Positions 8,924 through 18,392 of a DNA stretch of 35,000 bases are shown here, one piece after another. The stretch spans positions 1 through 35,000 of the forward strand of contig JACQGW010000311.1 in the NCBI GenBank assembly GCA_016199325.1, in the 5' to 3' direction. The notes beneath the pieces are model-generated. The model ran no database searches. It worked only from the letters and a program-made list of their open reading frames with translations, and was not told the DNA's origin. The translations under genes and the position numbers were made by a program. Numbering within the stretch: position 1 is the first letter of the stretch; the number at the start of each line of letters is the position of its first letter. The stretch comes from Chloroflexota bacterium. Its GTDB lineage: Bacteria > Chloroflexota > Dehalococcoidia > JACQGW01.

Positions 8924-9587
8924 GTGAAGTCGTATGAGGTTCGCGACCCCATTCATGGCTTTATCAGCTTCGACGAATGGGAACGCGATATTATCAACCA
9001 CCCGATCGTGCAGCGATTGCGGCGCATCCGCCAGCTCGCTTTCACCGAGTTTGTCTATCCGGGCGCCTGCCATACACGGTTCGAGCACTCACTCGGGGTG
9101 ATGCACGTCGCGAGCCAGTTGTTCGATGCGGTTTGCCGGAAGGGCCAAGGACTGTTGAGGGAGCGTTTCCTGGACGACACCGCATTGGGATGACTGGCGG
9201 GTGGTCGGCATGATTGCCGATGGGCTCGGCGGCGATCATGGCAGGATACTCGTGGATCGCAGGCACCACCGGTACGTCTTTGAGACGACTGAGGTGCCCT
9301 CGCTGGCTGACATCGAGCAGTTCAACCAGATCGTGGAAGCGCTTGGCGATCTTGTCAGCTTCCCTGACTCCGCAGAGAAATCGTGGTACAAGCTGGATGA
9401 CAAAGAGGTGAACATCACTCGCGAGACGGGACCGCGGATCGGCAGCATTGATCCGCTCTCACATCTTTCAACGGTCGTTCGAGGGCTACGTGAGACGAAG
9501 CAACTGCGCGTGTACGTGCGCCCGGACGATCGCGATGCCGCCAGGGAGATCGTTAGCAAGAGACTTGGCTCGGAGGAATCACGATGA
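8924..9587 (+). pseudogene. HD-domain phosphohydrolase (YwfO-like), internally deleted
   Basis: Two out-of-frame pieces of one gene remain. Piece one (8924-9193) carries the family N-terminus: RDPIHGFI, IVQRLRRIRQL and the HTRFEHSLGV motif with the first metal-binding His. Piece two, beginning near 9189 (DDWRVVGMIADGLGGDHG) and ending at 9587, is the conserved C-terminal region with VDRRHHRY. The central part with the HD (HDxGH) motif that completes the metal site is missing, and the frame changes at about 9187-9189. This is a deletion, so phosphohydrolase (dNTPase-type) activity should be lost. The C-terminal piece alone could still be translated from ATG 9201, and its stop overlaps the next gene's start. 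The family is recognised from the flanking motifs; a database alignment would fix the size of the gap. Confidence 0.75.
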
Positions 9588-10153
9588 GCTCATCCGCATC
9601 TGTTCCCTGGAACCGGATCGGGTTGATAAGCTACCTTGCAGACCGAATGAAAGGAACCAGCCCGCAGTTCGGTAAGACTGCGCTCGTGAAGGTGGTCTAC
9701 ATCCTTCAGGAGCACAAGGGGGTCCCCTGCGATTACCAGTTTTCGCTGTACAACCACGGGCCGTTCTCCTCACAGATACTGAGCGATCTCGACTATGCCG
9801 ATTTCATCGGCGTCGTCGACGTCGTGTACCGTGAATCCGGCTACGGCGGGTATGTTATCGAACCCGGCGAAGAGGCCAGTGTCGCTCAGGGAAGAGCGAG
9901 GGCCTTTCTGGAACAGCACCGAGAAGCGATTAGCAGTGTAACCGATCAGTTTGGTCGCTGCTCCGCGAAAGAGCTTGAGCTACGAGCTACTACTCTGTAC
10001 GTCCAGAAGGACGCTTCCCAGAGGAACGCCCCGCTCACCCTGGAACAGCTCGCACGACAGGTTCGCCTGATCAAGCCACAGTTCTCGGACCGCGAGGTTC
10101 TTGCTGCTATTGGCAAGCTGGAGGATCTGCAGCTCCTTGCGGTAGCATCCTGA
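9584..10153 (+). CDS. YwgA/DUF4065-like protein, partner of the HD gene
   Basis: This 189-aa soluble protein has no membrane segment. The N-terminal third (FGKTALVKVVYILQ..., YQFSLYNHGPFSSQI) resembles YwgA and the SocA/Panacea (DUF4065) type fold, in which a K-x-VYIL helix and a YGP(Y/F)S motif are characteristic. In Bacillus subtilis ywgA lies next to the HD gene ywfO, and the same pairing is seen here, which supports the family guess for both. The ATG overlaps the HD stop (ATGA), so translation is coupled. Its biochemical function is not known to me. In an island context a role as antitoxin or specificity partner of the HD enzyme is conceivable but speculative. It stays intact although its HD partner is broken. 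Confidence 0.65.
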   Translation: MSSSASVPWNRIGLISYLADRMKGTSPQFGKTALVKVVYILQEHKGVPCDYQFSLYNHGPFSSQILSDLDYADFIGVVDVVYRESGYGGYVIEPGEEASVAQGRARAFLEQHREAISSVTDQFGRCSAKELELRATTLYVQKDASQRNAPLTLEQLARQVRLIKPQFSDREVLAAIGKLEDLQLLAVAS

Positions 10154-10186
10154 TAGGAGTGTTCCAGGTCCCCCGAGGAGGAGACC

Positions 10187-13100
10187 ATGCTCGACATCTT
10201 TGCGCTGCGTGACCGCGTCGTCGGCGAGTACCGCGACTACTTCGAGAGCTTCGTCAACATCCTCGATCCACAGATCGAGGGTTTCGTGCGGGACGAGCTG
10301 GCCGCTGGGAAGCTCTGGCCGGAAGCAGTCCTCCAGCTCAACCCGGCATACGAGCGCGGGCCGACGCTGGGCGACCTCGCCAGGCAGGGCGTCATCAGGG
10401 TGGAGACGGCCCGGTTCTTCGGTCCGACCCTCAAGCTCCATCAACACCAGCACGAGGCGTTGCTGTGCGCGCAGCGCGACGAGCCATACGTCGTCACGAC
10501 CGGCACCGGGTCCGGCAAAAGCCTGACCTACCTCATCCCTATCTTCGACCGCATCATCCGAGAGGGTCCCGCACACGCCGCAGTGCGCGCCATCATCGTC
10601 TACCCGATGAACGCGCTGACGAACAGCCAACTGACGGCTCTGGAGCGGTTCCGGGATCGGAACTGGCCCGAATGCCCGGTGCGTTTTCGCCGCTACACCG
10701 GTCAGGAGCGAAACGAGCAGCGCGAGGAGATCCTCGCGAACCCGCCGCACATCCTGCTGACGAACTACGTCATGCTCGAATACGTCCTCGTTCGCCCGTA
10801 CGAGCGCACGCTCGTCAAACAGGCGACCCGAGACCTCCGGTTCCTGGTAATGGACGAGCTCCACGTCTATCGGGGTCGCCAGGGAGCCGACGTCGGGATG
10901 CTCATGCGCCGCGTGCGCGAGCGGTCCGGCAATCAGCACCTCCAGTTCGTCGGCACCTCGGCAACGCTGGCGACCGAAGGAAACCGCGACCGGCGCCGGG
11001 CGCGGATTGCCGAGGTCGCGTCGACGCTGTTCGGCGTGCCGGTCCCACCGACGAACGTCGTCGACGAGACGCTGCGCCGGGTCGCGACCGTGCCGGCGCC
11101 GTACGATCGGGCCGGGCTGAACGCCGCCGTCGAGCTTCCGCCGCCGGCCTCCACGCTCGAATCGGTCACCGCCCACCCACTCGCGGCGTGGTCAGAGGAG
11201 ACCTTTGGCCTTCAGGTTGAAGAAGGACGGCTCGTCCGGCGAGCCCCGATCGCCTTTGCCGAAGGGCTGGATAGGCTGATCGAGACGTCTGGGCTCTCCC
11301 GGGAGTTATGTACGCAGCGACTCAAGGCCGTCCTCGAGGCCGGAAACGCCGCGCCGACGATGACAGGAGACCCGGTCCTCGCCTTCCGCCTCCACCAGTT
11401 CCTCTCATCCGGTGGTAGCGTATTCGCGACGATCGAGCATGCCGCGGATCGCCTTCTGACCATGGAGGGCACGTACGTCGCTCCCAGCGGCGACGGAGCG
11501 GCCCGGCGTCTGCTGTACCCGCTGGCGTTTTGCCGCGAGTGCGGCCAGGAGTACTACATGGTGTCGTGCCTCGACGGTCAGCCGACGCAGCTCGTCCCGC
11601 GGTCGCCACTCCTCAATGCCCCGGACGACGACACTCCGGGAACGCTGGGCTTCTTTGCACCGGAGCGGGACGATCTCTGGTCGCAGAACGAAGACCTGCC
11701 TGAGTTCTGGACGGAGGAGCGAAAGTCGGGTCCACGGGTGAAGGAGCGCTATCGCCCGGACGTCCCGGTGCATTGCTGGGTCCGGCCGGATGGGATGGTG
11801 AGTGATCAGGCGATCGAGAACGCCGTCGAGGGATGGCTCCAACCCCGGCCGCTGATGCTCTGCTTGCGCTGCCGGGCCGCGTACGATCTCCGTGAGCGGA
11901 GCGACTTCCAGAAGCTGGCCACGCTCAGCCAGACCGGGCGCTCGACGGCCACGACGCTCCTGAGCAGCACGGCCGTCGTCGAGATGCGCCAGGCCGCGTC
12001 CGCTGAGGAGCAACAAGCCTGCAAAGTTCTGAGCTTCACCGACAACCGTCAGGATGCCTCGCTGCAGGCCGGCCATCTAAATGACTTCGTCCAGGTCGCC
12101 CTTCTGCGCGGGGCGCTCGTCCGGGCGATCGGCCAGGCCGGGGCGCTCACTTTCGATCAGCTCGGGACGGCTGCGTTCCGGGCGCTCGACATCCAGCCCG
12201 AGCAGTTCATGAAGCAGCCGGTAGCAGGTGGGCCAGGGTACGAGAGCAGCCGCTCGGCAATGGTCGGCCTGCTCGAGTACCGCGCGTTCGAGGATCTGCG
12301 ACGCGCCTGGCGCGTCGCCCAGCCGAGCCTGGAGCAATGCGGCCTCCTCCGAATCGACTACGGAGGGCTGGCCCTGCTCGCCGCGGACGGCGCGCGCTGG
12401 GCCGGGTTGCCGGCCATTGCCGGCGCGCCTGCCGAACGTCGGGAGGCGGTGCTGCGGGCCGTGCTGGATCATCTGCGTGGCCAGCTTGTGCTCGACGCCG
12501 AGTGCATGCGGCACGACCGGCTTCGCCAGCTCGTGCAGCGCGCGAACCAGTGGCTGCGCGATCCCTGGGCAATTGACGAGAACGAGCGGCTACGGCAGTC
12601 GCGCATCGCGCTCCTTCCCGGCACCATCCAGGATCCTCATGAGGACGTGGAGACCGTCGGGCTGGGCTATCGTTCGGCGATCGGCCGGTATCTCCGGTCG
12701 CAGCGTACGTGGGGCATCGACCACGATCTGCCGGCTGCAGATGTCGATCGTCTGGTTCTGGGCATCGCCGTCGCGCTTCAGGGCCACATCCTGGCCGTCG
12801 TCAGGCGCCGGGGCACTGACTACGGCGTCCAGATTCTGAGCGGCGCGCTCCGCTGGGCGCCCGGTGATGCCCGTGCGCCAGGTCCCGACCCGGTCCGGGC
12901 TCGCTCACTCCATCTCCGCCGGACCGACGTGATCCGCACCGAGCCAAACCCCTACTTCCGCCGGCTGTATGCCGAGCGAGCGGCTCACCTCCTCGCGGTG
13001 ACCGGTCGCGAGCACAACGCTGCCGTCGACGTGCAGGACCGGATCGACCGGGAAAACGCGTTTCGTGAGGGCCGGCTCGCGGCGCTCTTCTGCTCGCCGA

Positions 13101-15310
13101 CGATGGAGCTGGGCATCGACATCGCCGATCTATCCGTCGTCCACCTGCGGAACGTGCCGCCGGCGCCCGCCAACTACGCGCAACGGAGCGGGCGTGCCGG
13201 CCGCAACGGCAAGCCGGCGCTCGTCCTCGCCTTCAGCAGCCAGGGCAATGCGCACGATCAGTACTTCTTCCGCCGGAAGGGACAGATGATCGCCGGCGCT
13301 GTGACTCCGGCCCGCATGGACCTGGCGAACCGCGACCTCGTCGAAGCGCATCTCCACTCGGTCTGGTTGGCGGCGACGGGGGCCTCACTCGGGAAGTCGA
13401 TGGCTGACGTCCTCGATCTCGAGACGGCCAGCTACCCGATTCAGGCCGACAAAGCCGCCGACCTTCAGCTCTCGCCGACTAGACAGCAGTCCGTCGTGCG
13501 GGCCTTCCGCGCTGCGCTTCGGGCAGACGAGGATCTGCTCGCGACGGCCGGCTGGTATCGGGAGCAGTGGATCGAGCAGACCGTGAGAGAGGCTCCAGCA
13601 GCATTCGACGAGGCCATGAATCGCTGGCGTGAGCTGTATCGCGCGGCCATCGAGCAACGCGACGCGGCCCGCCGCCAGATCGACCGCCCCCGAGCGTCGC
13701 GAGCCGATCGGGAAGCGGCCGAGCAGCGCGAGCGCGAGGCGAAGCGCGAGATCGACCTGCTGTTGAACCAGGCCGACCGGACCGAGACCGATTTCTATCC
13801 GTACCGCTACCTCGCGACGGAGGGGTTCCTACCGGGGTACAACTTCCCGCGGCTTCCCCTGCGGGCCCTGGTCCCTGGCACGGATCGGGCCCAGGCGATC
13901 GACCGCGCTCGGTTTCTTGGCCTGGCCGAGTTCGGACCGCAGAACGTCATCTACCACGAAGGTCGCAAGCATCGCGTCGTCGCCTGTATTCTTCCGGCCG
14001 GGGGACTGGAGTCGCGTCTCACCAGAGCCAAGCTCTGTCTCGCCTGCGGCTATGCCCATCCCGGTGAAGCCTCAGACCGGGATCGTTGCGAGCACTGTGG
14101 CACGAATCTGGATGCGTCGACGGATCGGTTCCCTCAGCGGCTCTTTGATCAGCCGACGGTCCGAGCCACCCACTTCGCCCGCATCTCCTCTGATGAAGAG
14201 GAACGGGCGCGTGAGGGCTACGAGATCACGACGCACTACCGGTTCGCACCCGCGATCGGCGTCCAGCGCGCCGAGGCTCGGACCCAGGACGGCGTGACGG
14301 TGCTTGAGCTGACCTCGGCCCCGCAGGCAGTGATCTGGCGGATCAACCACGGATGGCGGCGCTCCCCCAATCGCAACGGCTTCACGATCGACGGCGAGAC
14401 CGGCCGCTGGCGTCGCAAGGACGACGACGACGTCGACGACCACGTTACGCCTGATCCCGGCGCCAGAGTCCCCCTATCGGGCGTCAAGCCGTACGTGACC
14501 GACAGCCGCAACCTCTTCCTACTGCGCCCGGTCGCGCCACCCGTCGATCGTCGGGTATTCCTGACGACGCTCGGCTACGCGCTGCAACGCGGGATTCAAT
14601 CCGTCTTTCAGGTCGAAGAGCAAGAAGTCGCCGTCGAGCTGATCGGCGAGGGGGCGCACCAGCGGCTATTGCTCTGGGAGGCGGCAGAGGGCGGGACCGG
14701 CGTCTGGGCTCGTTTGGTCACCGAACGGAGGGCATTCGCCGACATCGCTTGCGAGGCGCTCCGGATCTGCCACTTCGATCCAGAGACCGGCGCCGACGAA
14801 TCGGGCTGGACCGAGCGATGCGCGGCCGGCTGTTACGATTGTCTCCTCAGCTACTCGAACCAGCTCCACCATCGCGAGATCAATCGTTACGCGATCCAGG
14901 ACTACCTCCTGGCGCTGTCGCGTTCGGAGACGTTGCTGATCACTGCGCGCCGCTCGTACGACGAGCAGTACCGCTGGCTGGTGGATCGAACGGATCCCAA
15001 CTCCGATCTCGAACGCCAGTTCCTGCGATACCTGTTCGAGCATCGCCTGCGGCTGCCTGACCACGCCCAGTATCGCCCCATCGACGATCTTGCGGTACAG
15101 CCGGACTTCTACTATGAACGAGAAGGCATCCGGGGGATCTGCGTCTTCGTCGACGGGCCACATCATGATGTGCCCACCCAGGTGACGCAGGATCGGGCTC
15201 TGCGAGCAGAGCTCGAGGACAGAGGCTGCCGGGTCGTCGTGATCCGGTACGATCAACCGATTGCCGAGGAAATCGGTCGGAACGGCGATATCTTCGGCTC
15301 GGTCGTGTAG
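10187..15310 (+). CDS. Giant DEAD/DEAH helicase with DUF1998 and C-terminal Vsr/DUF559-like nuclease
   Basis: The 1707-aa SF2 helicase has motif I TGTGSGKS at 105-112, motif II DELH at 223-226, motif III SAT at 258-260, and QRSGRAGR at 999-1006. Zinc-finger-like Cys pairs lie at 449/452, 559/562, 1284/1287 and 1301/1304. A DUF1998-type cysteine cluster follows (C1528, C1545, C1549, C1552 in an AAGCYDCLLSY context). A charged coiled-coil stretch spans about 1140-1195. The last 110 residues look like a Vsr/DUF559 PD-(D/E)XK fold: VQPDFYY, then VFVDGPHHD at 1653-1661. DUF1998 helicases are hallmarks of DISARM (DrmA/DrmB) and Druantia (DruE). Here the helicase and DUF1998 parts are in one chain. 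It follows the YwgA-like gene by 33 bp with GAGGAGGAG as ribosome site. Helicase and DUF1998 are firm; the nuclease domain is probable. Confidence 0.9.
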   Translation: MLDIFALRDRVVGEYRDYFESFVNILDPQIEGFVRDELAAGKLWPEAVLQLNPAYERGPTLGDLARQGVIRVETARFFGPTLKLHQHQHEALLCAQRDEPYVVTTGTGSGKSLTYLIPIFDRIIREGPAHAAVRAIIVYPMNALTNSQLTALERFRDRNWPECPVRFRRYTGQERNEQREEILANPPHILLTNYVMLEYVLVRPYERTLVKQATRDLRFLVMDELHVYRGRQGADVGMLMRRVRERSGNQHLQFVGTSATLATEGNRDRRRARIAEVASTLFGVPVPPTNVVDETLRRVATVPAPYDRAGLNAAVELPPPASTLESVTAHPLAAWSEETFGLQVEEGRLVRRAPIAFAEGLDRLIETSGLSRELCTQRLKAVLEAGNAAPTMTGDPVLAFRLHQFLSSGGSVFATIEHAADRLLTMEGTYVAPSGDGAARRLLYPLAFCRECGQEYYMVSCLDGQPTQLVPRSPLLNAPDDDTPGTLGFFAPERDDLWSQNEDLPEFWTEERKSGPRVKERYRPDVPVHCWVRPDGMVSDQAIENAVEGWLQPRPLMLCLRCRAAYDLRERSDFQKLATLSQTGRSTATTLLSSTAVVEMRQAASAEEQQACKVLSFTDNRQDASLQAGHLNDFVQVALLRGALVRAIGQAGALTFDQLGTAAFRALDIQPEQFMKQPVAGGPGYESSRSAMVGLLEYRAFEDLRRAWRVAQPSLEQCGLLRIDYGGLALLAADGARWAGLPAIAGAPAERREAVLRAVLDHLRGQLVLDAECMRHDRLRQLVQRANQWLRDPWAIDENERLRQSRIALLPGTIQDPHEDVETVGLGYRSAIGRYLRSQRTWGIDHDLPAADVDRLVLGIAVALQGHILAVVRRRGTDYGVQILSGALRWAPGDARAPGPDPVRARSLHLRRTDVIRTEPNPYFRRLYAERAAHLLAVTGREHNAAVDVQDRIDRENAFREGRLAALFCSPTMELGIDIADLSVVHLRNVPPAPANYAQRSGRAGRNGKPALVLAFSSQGNAHDQYFFRRKGQMIAGAVTPARMDLANRDLVEAHLHSVWLAATGASLGKSMADVLDLETASYPIQADKAADLQLSPTRQQSVVRAFRAALRADEDLLATAGWYREQWIEQTVREAPAAFDEAMNRWRELYRAAIEQRDAARRQIDRPRASRADREAAEQREREAKREIDLLLNQADRTETDFYPYRYLATEGFLPGYNFPRLPLRALVPGTDRAQAIDRARFLGLAEFGPQNVIYHEGRKHRVVACILPAGGLESRLTRAKLCLACGYAHPGEASDRDRCEHCGTNLDASTDRFPQRLFDQPTVRATHFARISSDEEERAREGYEITTHYRFAPAIGVQRAEARTQDGVTVLELTSAPQAVIWRINHGWRRSPNRNGFTIDGETGRWRRKDDDDVDDHVTPDPGARVPLSGVKPYVTDSRNLFLLRPVAPPVDRRVFLTTLGYALQRGIQSVFQVEEQEVAVELIGEGAHQRLLLWEAAEGGTGVWARLVTERRAFADIACEALRICHFDPETGADESGWTERCAAGCYDCLLSYSNQLHHREINRYAIQDYLLALSRSETLLITARRSYDEQYRWLVDRTDPNSDLERQFLRYLFEHRLRLPDHAQYRPIDDLAVQPDFYYEREGIRGICVFVDGPHHDVPTQVTQDRALRAELEDRGCRVVVIRYDQPIAEEIGRNGDIFGSVV

Positions 15311-15597
15311 AACCGCTTCGCGCGGCGTGCGTGGTCTCATCATGATGCCCGACTGGACCAGATCGACATTCACCGCTCTACCGATGCGCGGTCCATGGAC
15401 GGCAATACCTCCTCGTCGACTCGAAGCGAGCACTGTTCCGGATGGCTCGGCGGCACAGACGGAGCTCACAGCTCTGCTCCTGGGTCTCGACAGGAAGTTC
15501 GATCTGCCTTGCCTCGCGGGAGAGTCGAGCATTCACCTGTTGCCCTATCGGTCAGTATCCTGGCGGTTCGTCCTTGAGCTAAGAAACCGCTATCTGC
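15311..15597. other. Intergenic stretch after the defence helicase, no gene recognised
   Basis: The 287 bp separate the + strand helicase from the - strand gene ending at 15598. A + strand frame is open across part of it, but its product has no recognisable motif, no ribosome site and no codon bias like its neighbours. No clear intrinsic terminator with a T-run is seen. Confidence 0.4.
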
Positions 15598-16902
15598 TCA
15601 AGGAGACGAGCGCCCCGGCGCCGTCTCGGGAGGCGCGAGGCCGAAGGGATAGACGATCTTGAAGCTCGCGCTGGCGGTGGCGCCGCTCTCCTGGCCGACG
15701 GCGACGAAGGTGACGCTGGCGGCGGTATCGGCCGGGACGGAGACGGCGCCGCCGGCGCGGAGCCAGCCGTAGTCGTCGGCCTGACCCTCGCCGACGGCCG
15801 GCGCCCCGGCGCTGCCGACGTGGAAGCTGACGCGCTCGCCGGCCGCCCAGCCGCCGCCGCTGAAGCCGACCGGCGTCCCAGGCGGCCCCCACCACATCGT
15901 CAGCTCCAGCCAGGGTTTGGGGGCCAGCACCTTGAACTCCAGCGTGGCGAAGGCGCGGCTGTCTTCGCCGATGAGCGTGACGGTCAACGGGCCGGAGCCG
16001 GCGGCGTAGGGCACAGGGGCGGGGCCGGCCCCCCAGAAGTTGCCGTGCTGGTCGGCATCGAGAGTCACGGCCTCACGCGGGTCCGTGCCGAAATAGACTC
16101 GGACCCGTTCACCCGGCGCGAACCCCTGCGCGTTCATCTGGACCTTCGTGCCGGGCGGGCCGGCCCACGGGCTGAGCTCGACACTGGGCCGGACCGGGTT
16201 GACCGTGACGTCTCGCCTCAGTTCCTGCCCGCCGGATTCGCCGCGTGCGACCAGCACGTAGGTTCCGAAGTCGGCGCGGGGCACGATCAGCTCGCTCCAG
16301 GCGGTGTTCCCGGCCGGGTCGGTCGAGAGCGCGCCCAGCTCCACCGGCCCGGCAGGCTCGGCCGACGACCGTGACGCCTGCTCGCCCTCTTCCTGCTTCG
16401 GCTCCAGGGAGACAACCACCCGCTCGCCCGGCTTGAACCCGCCGGCGACGAGCCCCAGGCGCTCAAACGGCTTCACTTCAGCCGTGCCCAGCGTGATCCA
16501 GGGCTCCCTGGCGCGGACGTACAGGACGGCGGTGCTCCGCCGCCGGCTGAGCTGCCCGACTGCCTCCAGCAGGTGAGTGCCGGAGGTGAGGTCTGCCGGC
16601 AGAGCCAGGTCGGTCGGCTCCAGGAGGCCCCGCAGGTTGGCCTGCGACTGGCGGAGATCGACCGTCCGCCGGCCGGCAGTCGCCTGGCCGGCGTGAAGCT
16701 CGATGGACTCGCCGGGGAAGAACCCCCGGCCGGCCACGCGCAGCCGCCCGCCCTGCTGAACCGGAACGGGGTCCAGGACGAGGGGCGGACCGGCGGCGCC
16801 CCACGTCAGCGGGCTCGGCACAAAGAGGCCCGAAAAGAGCAGCCCGGCCAGCGCCAGGACGGCGAGCCCCATCCACCGAAGGAACCTGATTGCCCATTTC
16901 AT
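15598..16902 (-). CDS. Secreted/anchored protein with four FxPGE Ig-like modules
   Basis: Reading from ATG 16902 gives 434 aa. Residues 1-28 form a signal peptide or N-terminal anchor (MKWAIRFLRW followed by a Leu/Ala/Gly-rich helix). The rest is four repeated modules of about 100 residues, each marked by a variant of GFxPGERVxVxFG: 61-66, 155-161, 260-265 and 351-357. The last two also share a preceding WxGPPGTxV segment. The pattern suggests TIG/IPT- or Ig-like beta-sandwiches used for adhesion or wall association, with no catalytic motif. The frame is open further upstream to 17277, but the signal peptide fixes the likely start at 16902; no strong ribosome site is seen there. It is divergent from the CoA-transferase gene. 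The specific function is unknown. Confidence 0.75.
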   Translation of the reverse strand: MKWAIRFLRWMGLAVLALAGLLFSGLFVPSPLTWGAAGPPLVLDPVPVQQGGRLRVAGRGFFPGESIELHAGQATAGRRTVDLRQSQANLRGLLEPTDLALPADLTSGTHLLEAVGQLSRRRSTAVLYVRAREPWITLGTAEVKPFERLGLVAGGFKPGERVVVSLEPKQEEGEQASRSSAEPAGPVELGALSTDPAGNTAWSELIVPRADFGTYVLVARGESGGQELRRDVTVNPVRPSVELSPWAGPPGTKVQMNAQGFAPGERVRVYFGTDPREAVTLDADQHGNFWGAGPAPVPYAAGSGPLTVTLIGEDSRAFATLEFKVLAPKPWLELTMWWGPPGTPVGFSGGGWAAGERVSFHVGSAGAPAVGEGQADDYGWLRAGGAVSVPADTAASVTFVAVGQESGATASASFKIVYPFGLAPPETAPGRSSP

Positions 16903-17107
16903 GCTACTTGCGGCGGGGGCAAGGGCCGTACCATCGCTTTCAAGAATCTGTCGACAAGGTGCTCGCCGTCCTGGAAGCATTCTCACCGGAGGTCCGTGAG
17001 TGCAGATCGACCCGGGTGCGGCTATATCGAGTATTATCGTGTGACGAACGGGATCACGGTCTCGGCGTAGACAGAGACGACATACAGCAAGCGAGGAGGA
17101 TACATCG

Positions 17108-18295
17108 ATGCTGCCACTGGAGGGGATCACCGTCCTGGATCTGACCCGGGTGCTGGCCGGGCCGTACTGTACGATGATGCTCGGCGACATGGGCGCCGAT
17201 ATCGTCAAGGTCGAGCCGGCGGGCACCGGCGACGAGTCCCGCCAGTTCGGTCCGCCCTTCCTGAATGGCGAAAGCACCTACTTCATGTCGCTCAACCGGA
17301 ACAAGCGGAGCATCGCCATCAACCTGAAGACGCCGGAGGGCGCCGAGGTGCTACGCCGCCTGATCGTCCGCGCCGACGTGCTCCTGGAGAACTTCCGCCC
17401 CGGCGCCCTCGCGAGGCTCGGCTTCAGCTACGAGGCCGTCCAGACCATCCGGCCGGACATCGTCTACTGCTCGGTCTCGGGCTTCGGGCAGACCGGCCCG
17501 CTCGCCCACCTGCCGGCGTATGACCACATCTTGCAGGGGATGGGCGGCGTGATGAGCCTGACCGGGCCCGAAGAGGGGCCGCCGTCGAAGGTCGGCGTGC
17601 CGGTCGCCGACCTGACGGCCGGGATGCTCGCCGCCTACGCCGTCGTGACGGCGTTGTTCCACCGCCAGCGAACGGGCGAGGGTCAGCAGGTTGACACGTC
17701 GCTGCTCGACGGGCAGATCGGCCTGCTAACCTTCCAGGCCGCCAGCTACTTTGCGACGGGCCGGAACCCCCGCCGGATGGCCAACCGTCATCCGAGTATC
17801 GCGCCGTACGAAACCCTCCCGACCGCCGACGGATTCGTCAACATCGCCGTCGGCAACGACGCGCTCTGGGCGAAGTTCTGCCAGGCGCTGGGCCTCGAGG
17901 CGTACCAGCACGACCCGCGCTTTCGGACGAACGCCGACCGCGTCCAGAACCGGCCGGCGCTCATCCCCATCGTCGAAGCGCGGTTCCGCACGTTCTCGAC
18001 GGCGGATCTGCTGCGTCTCCTCGAAGAGGCCGGCATTCCGTGCGGCGTCATCGCGTCGCTGGACGAGGTCTTCGCGAACCCGCAGGTGCGCCATCTCGGC
18101 CACCTCCAGAAGGTGCCGCATCCGAAGGCGGGCACGGTCACGCTGACGGCGCCGCCCTACCGGCTCCGCCGGACGCCGCCGAGCATCCGCCGGGCGCCGC
18201 CGACGCTCGGCCAGCATACCCACGAAATCCTGGCCGAGGTCGGCTACGACGAGGCCGCCGTCGCGGCGCTGCGGGAGCGGGGAGCCGTCCAGTAA
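17108..18295 (+). CDS. CaiB/BaiF family (class III) CoA-transferase
   Basis: The 395-aa family III CoA-transferase moves CoA between acyl-CoA esters and free carboxylic acids through an aspartyl-CoA anhydride. The N-terminus LEGITVLDLTRVLAGPYCTMMLGDMGADIVKVE-type segment, LKTPEGAEVLRRL, and VLLENFRPGALARLG are signatures of the family. The catalytic Asp is D168 in GVPVADLTAGM. Length is normal (around 400). GAGGAGGA at 17093-17100 lies seven bases before ATG. It stands alone, without neighbouring acyl-CoA dehydrogenase or ligase genes, so the substrate (formate/oxalate, carnitine, succinate/benzylsuccinate, malate and so on) cannot be deduced. Confidence 0.95.
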   Translation: MLPLEGITVLDLTRVLAGPYCTMMLGDMGADIVKVEPAGTGDESRQFGPPFLNGESTYFMSLNRNKRSIAINLKTPEGAEVLRRLIVRADVLLENFRPGALARLGFSYEAVQTIRPDIVYCSVSGFGQTGPLAHLPAYDHILQGMGGVMSLTGPEEGPPSKVGVPVADLTAGMLAAYAVVTALFHRQRTGEGQQVDTSLLDGQIGLLTFQAASYFATGRNPRRMANRHPSIAPYETLPTADGFVNIAVGNDALWAKFCQALGLEAYQHDPRFRTNADRVQNRPALIPIVEARFRTFSTADLLRLLEEAGIPCGVIASLDEVFANPQVRHLGHLQKVPHPKAGTVTLTAPPYRLRRTPPSIRRAPPTLGQHTHEILAEVGYDEAAVAALRERGAVQ

Positions 18296-18392
18296 GCCTC
18301 GTACACGTAAGCGGAAATAGGCCAGTAGTTCATGCGGTCGCTGACGGCCACCGCCTACCGGAGAACTACCGGCTCATCTACGCCGGTCTGTA

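Noticed and set aside
15261..15662. Possible small gene after the DUF1998 helicase
   Set aside because: No ribosome site, overlap with both neighbours, and no recognisable motif in the product.
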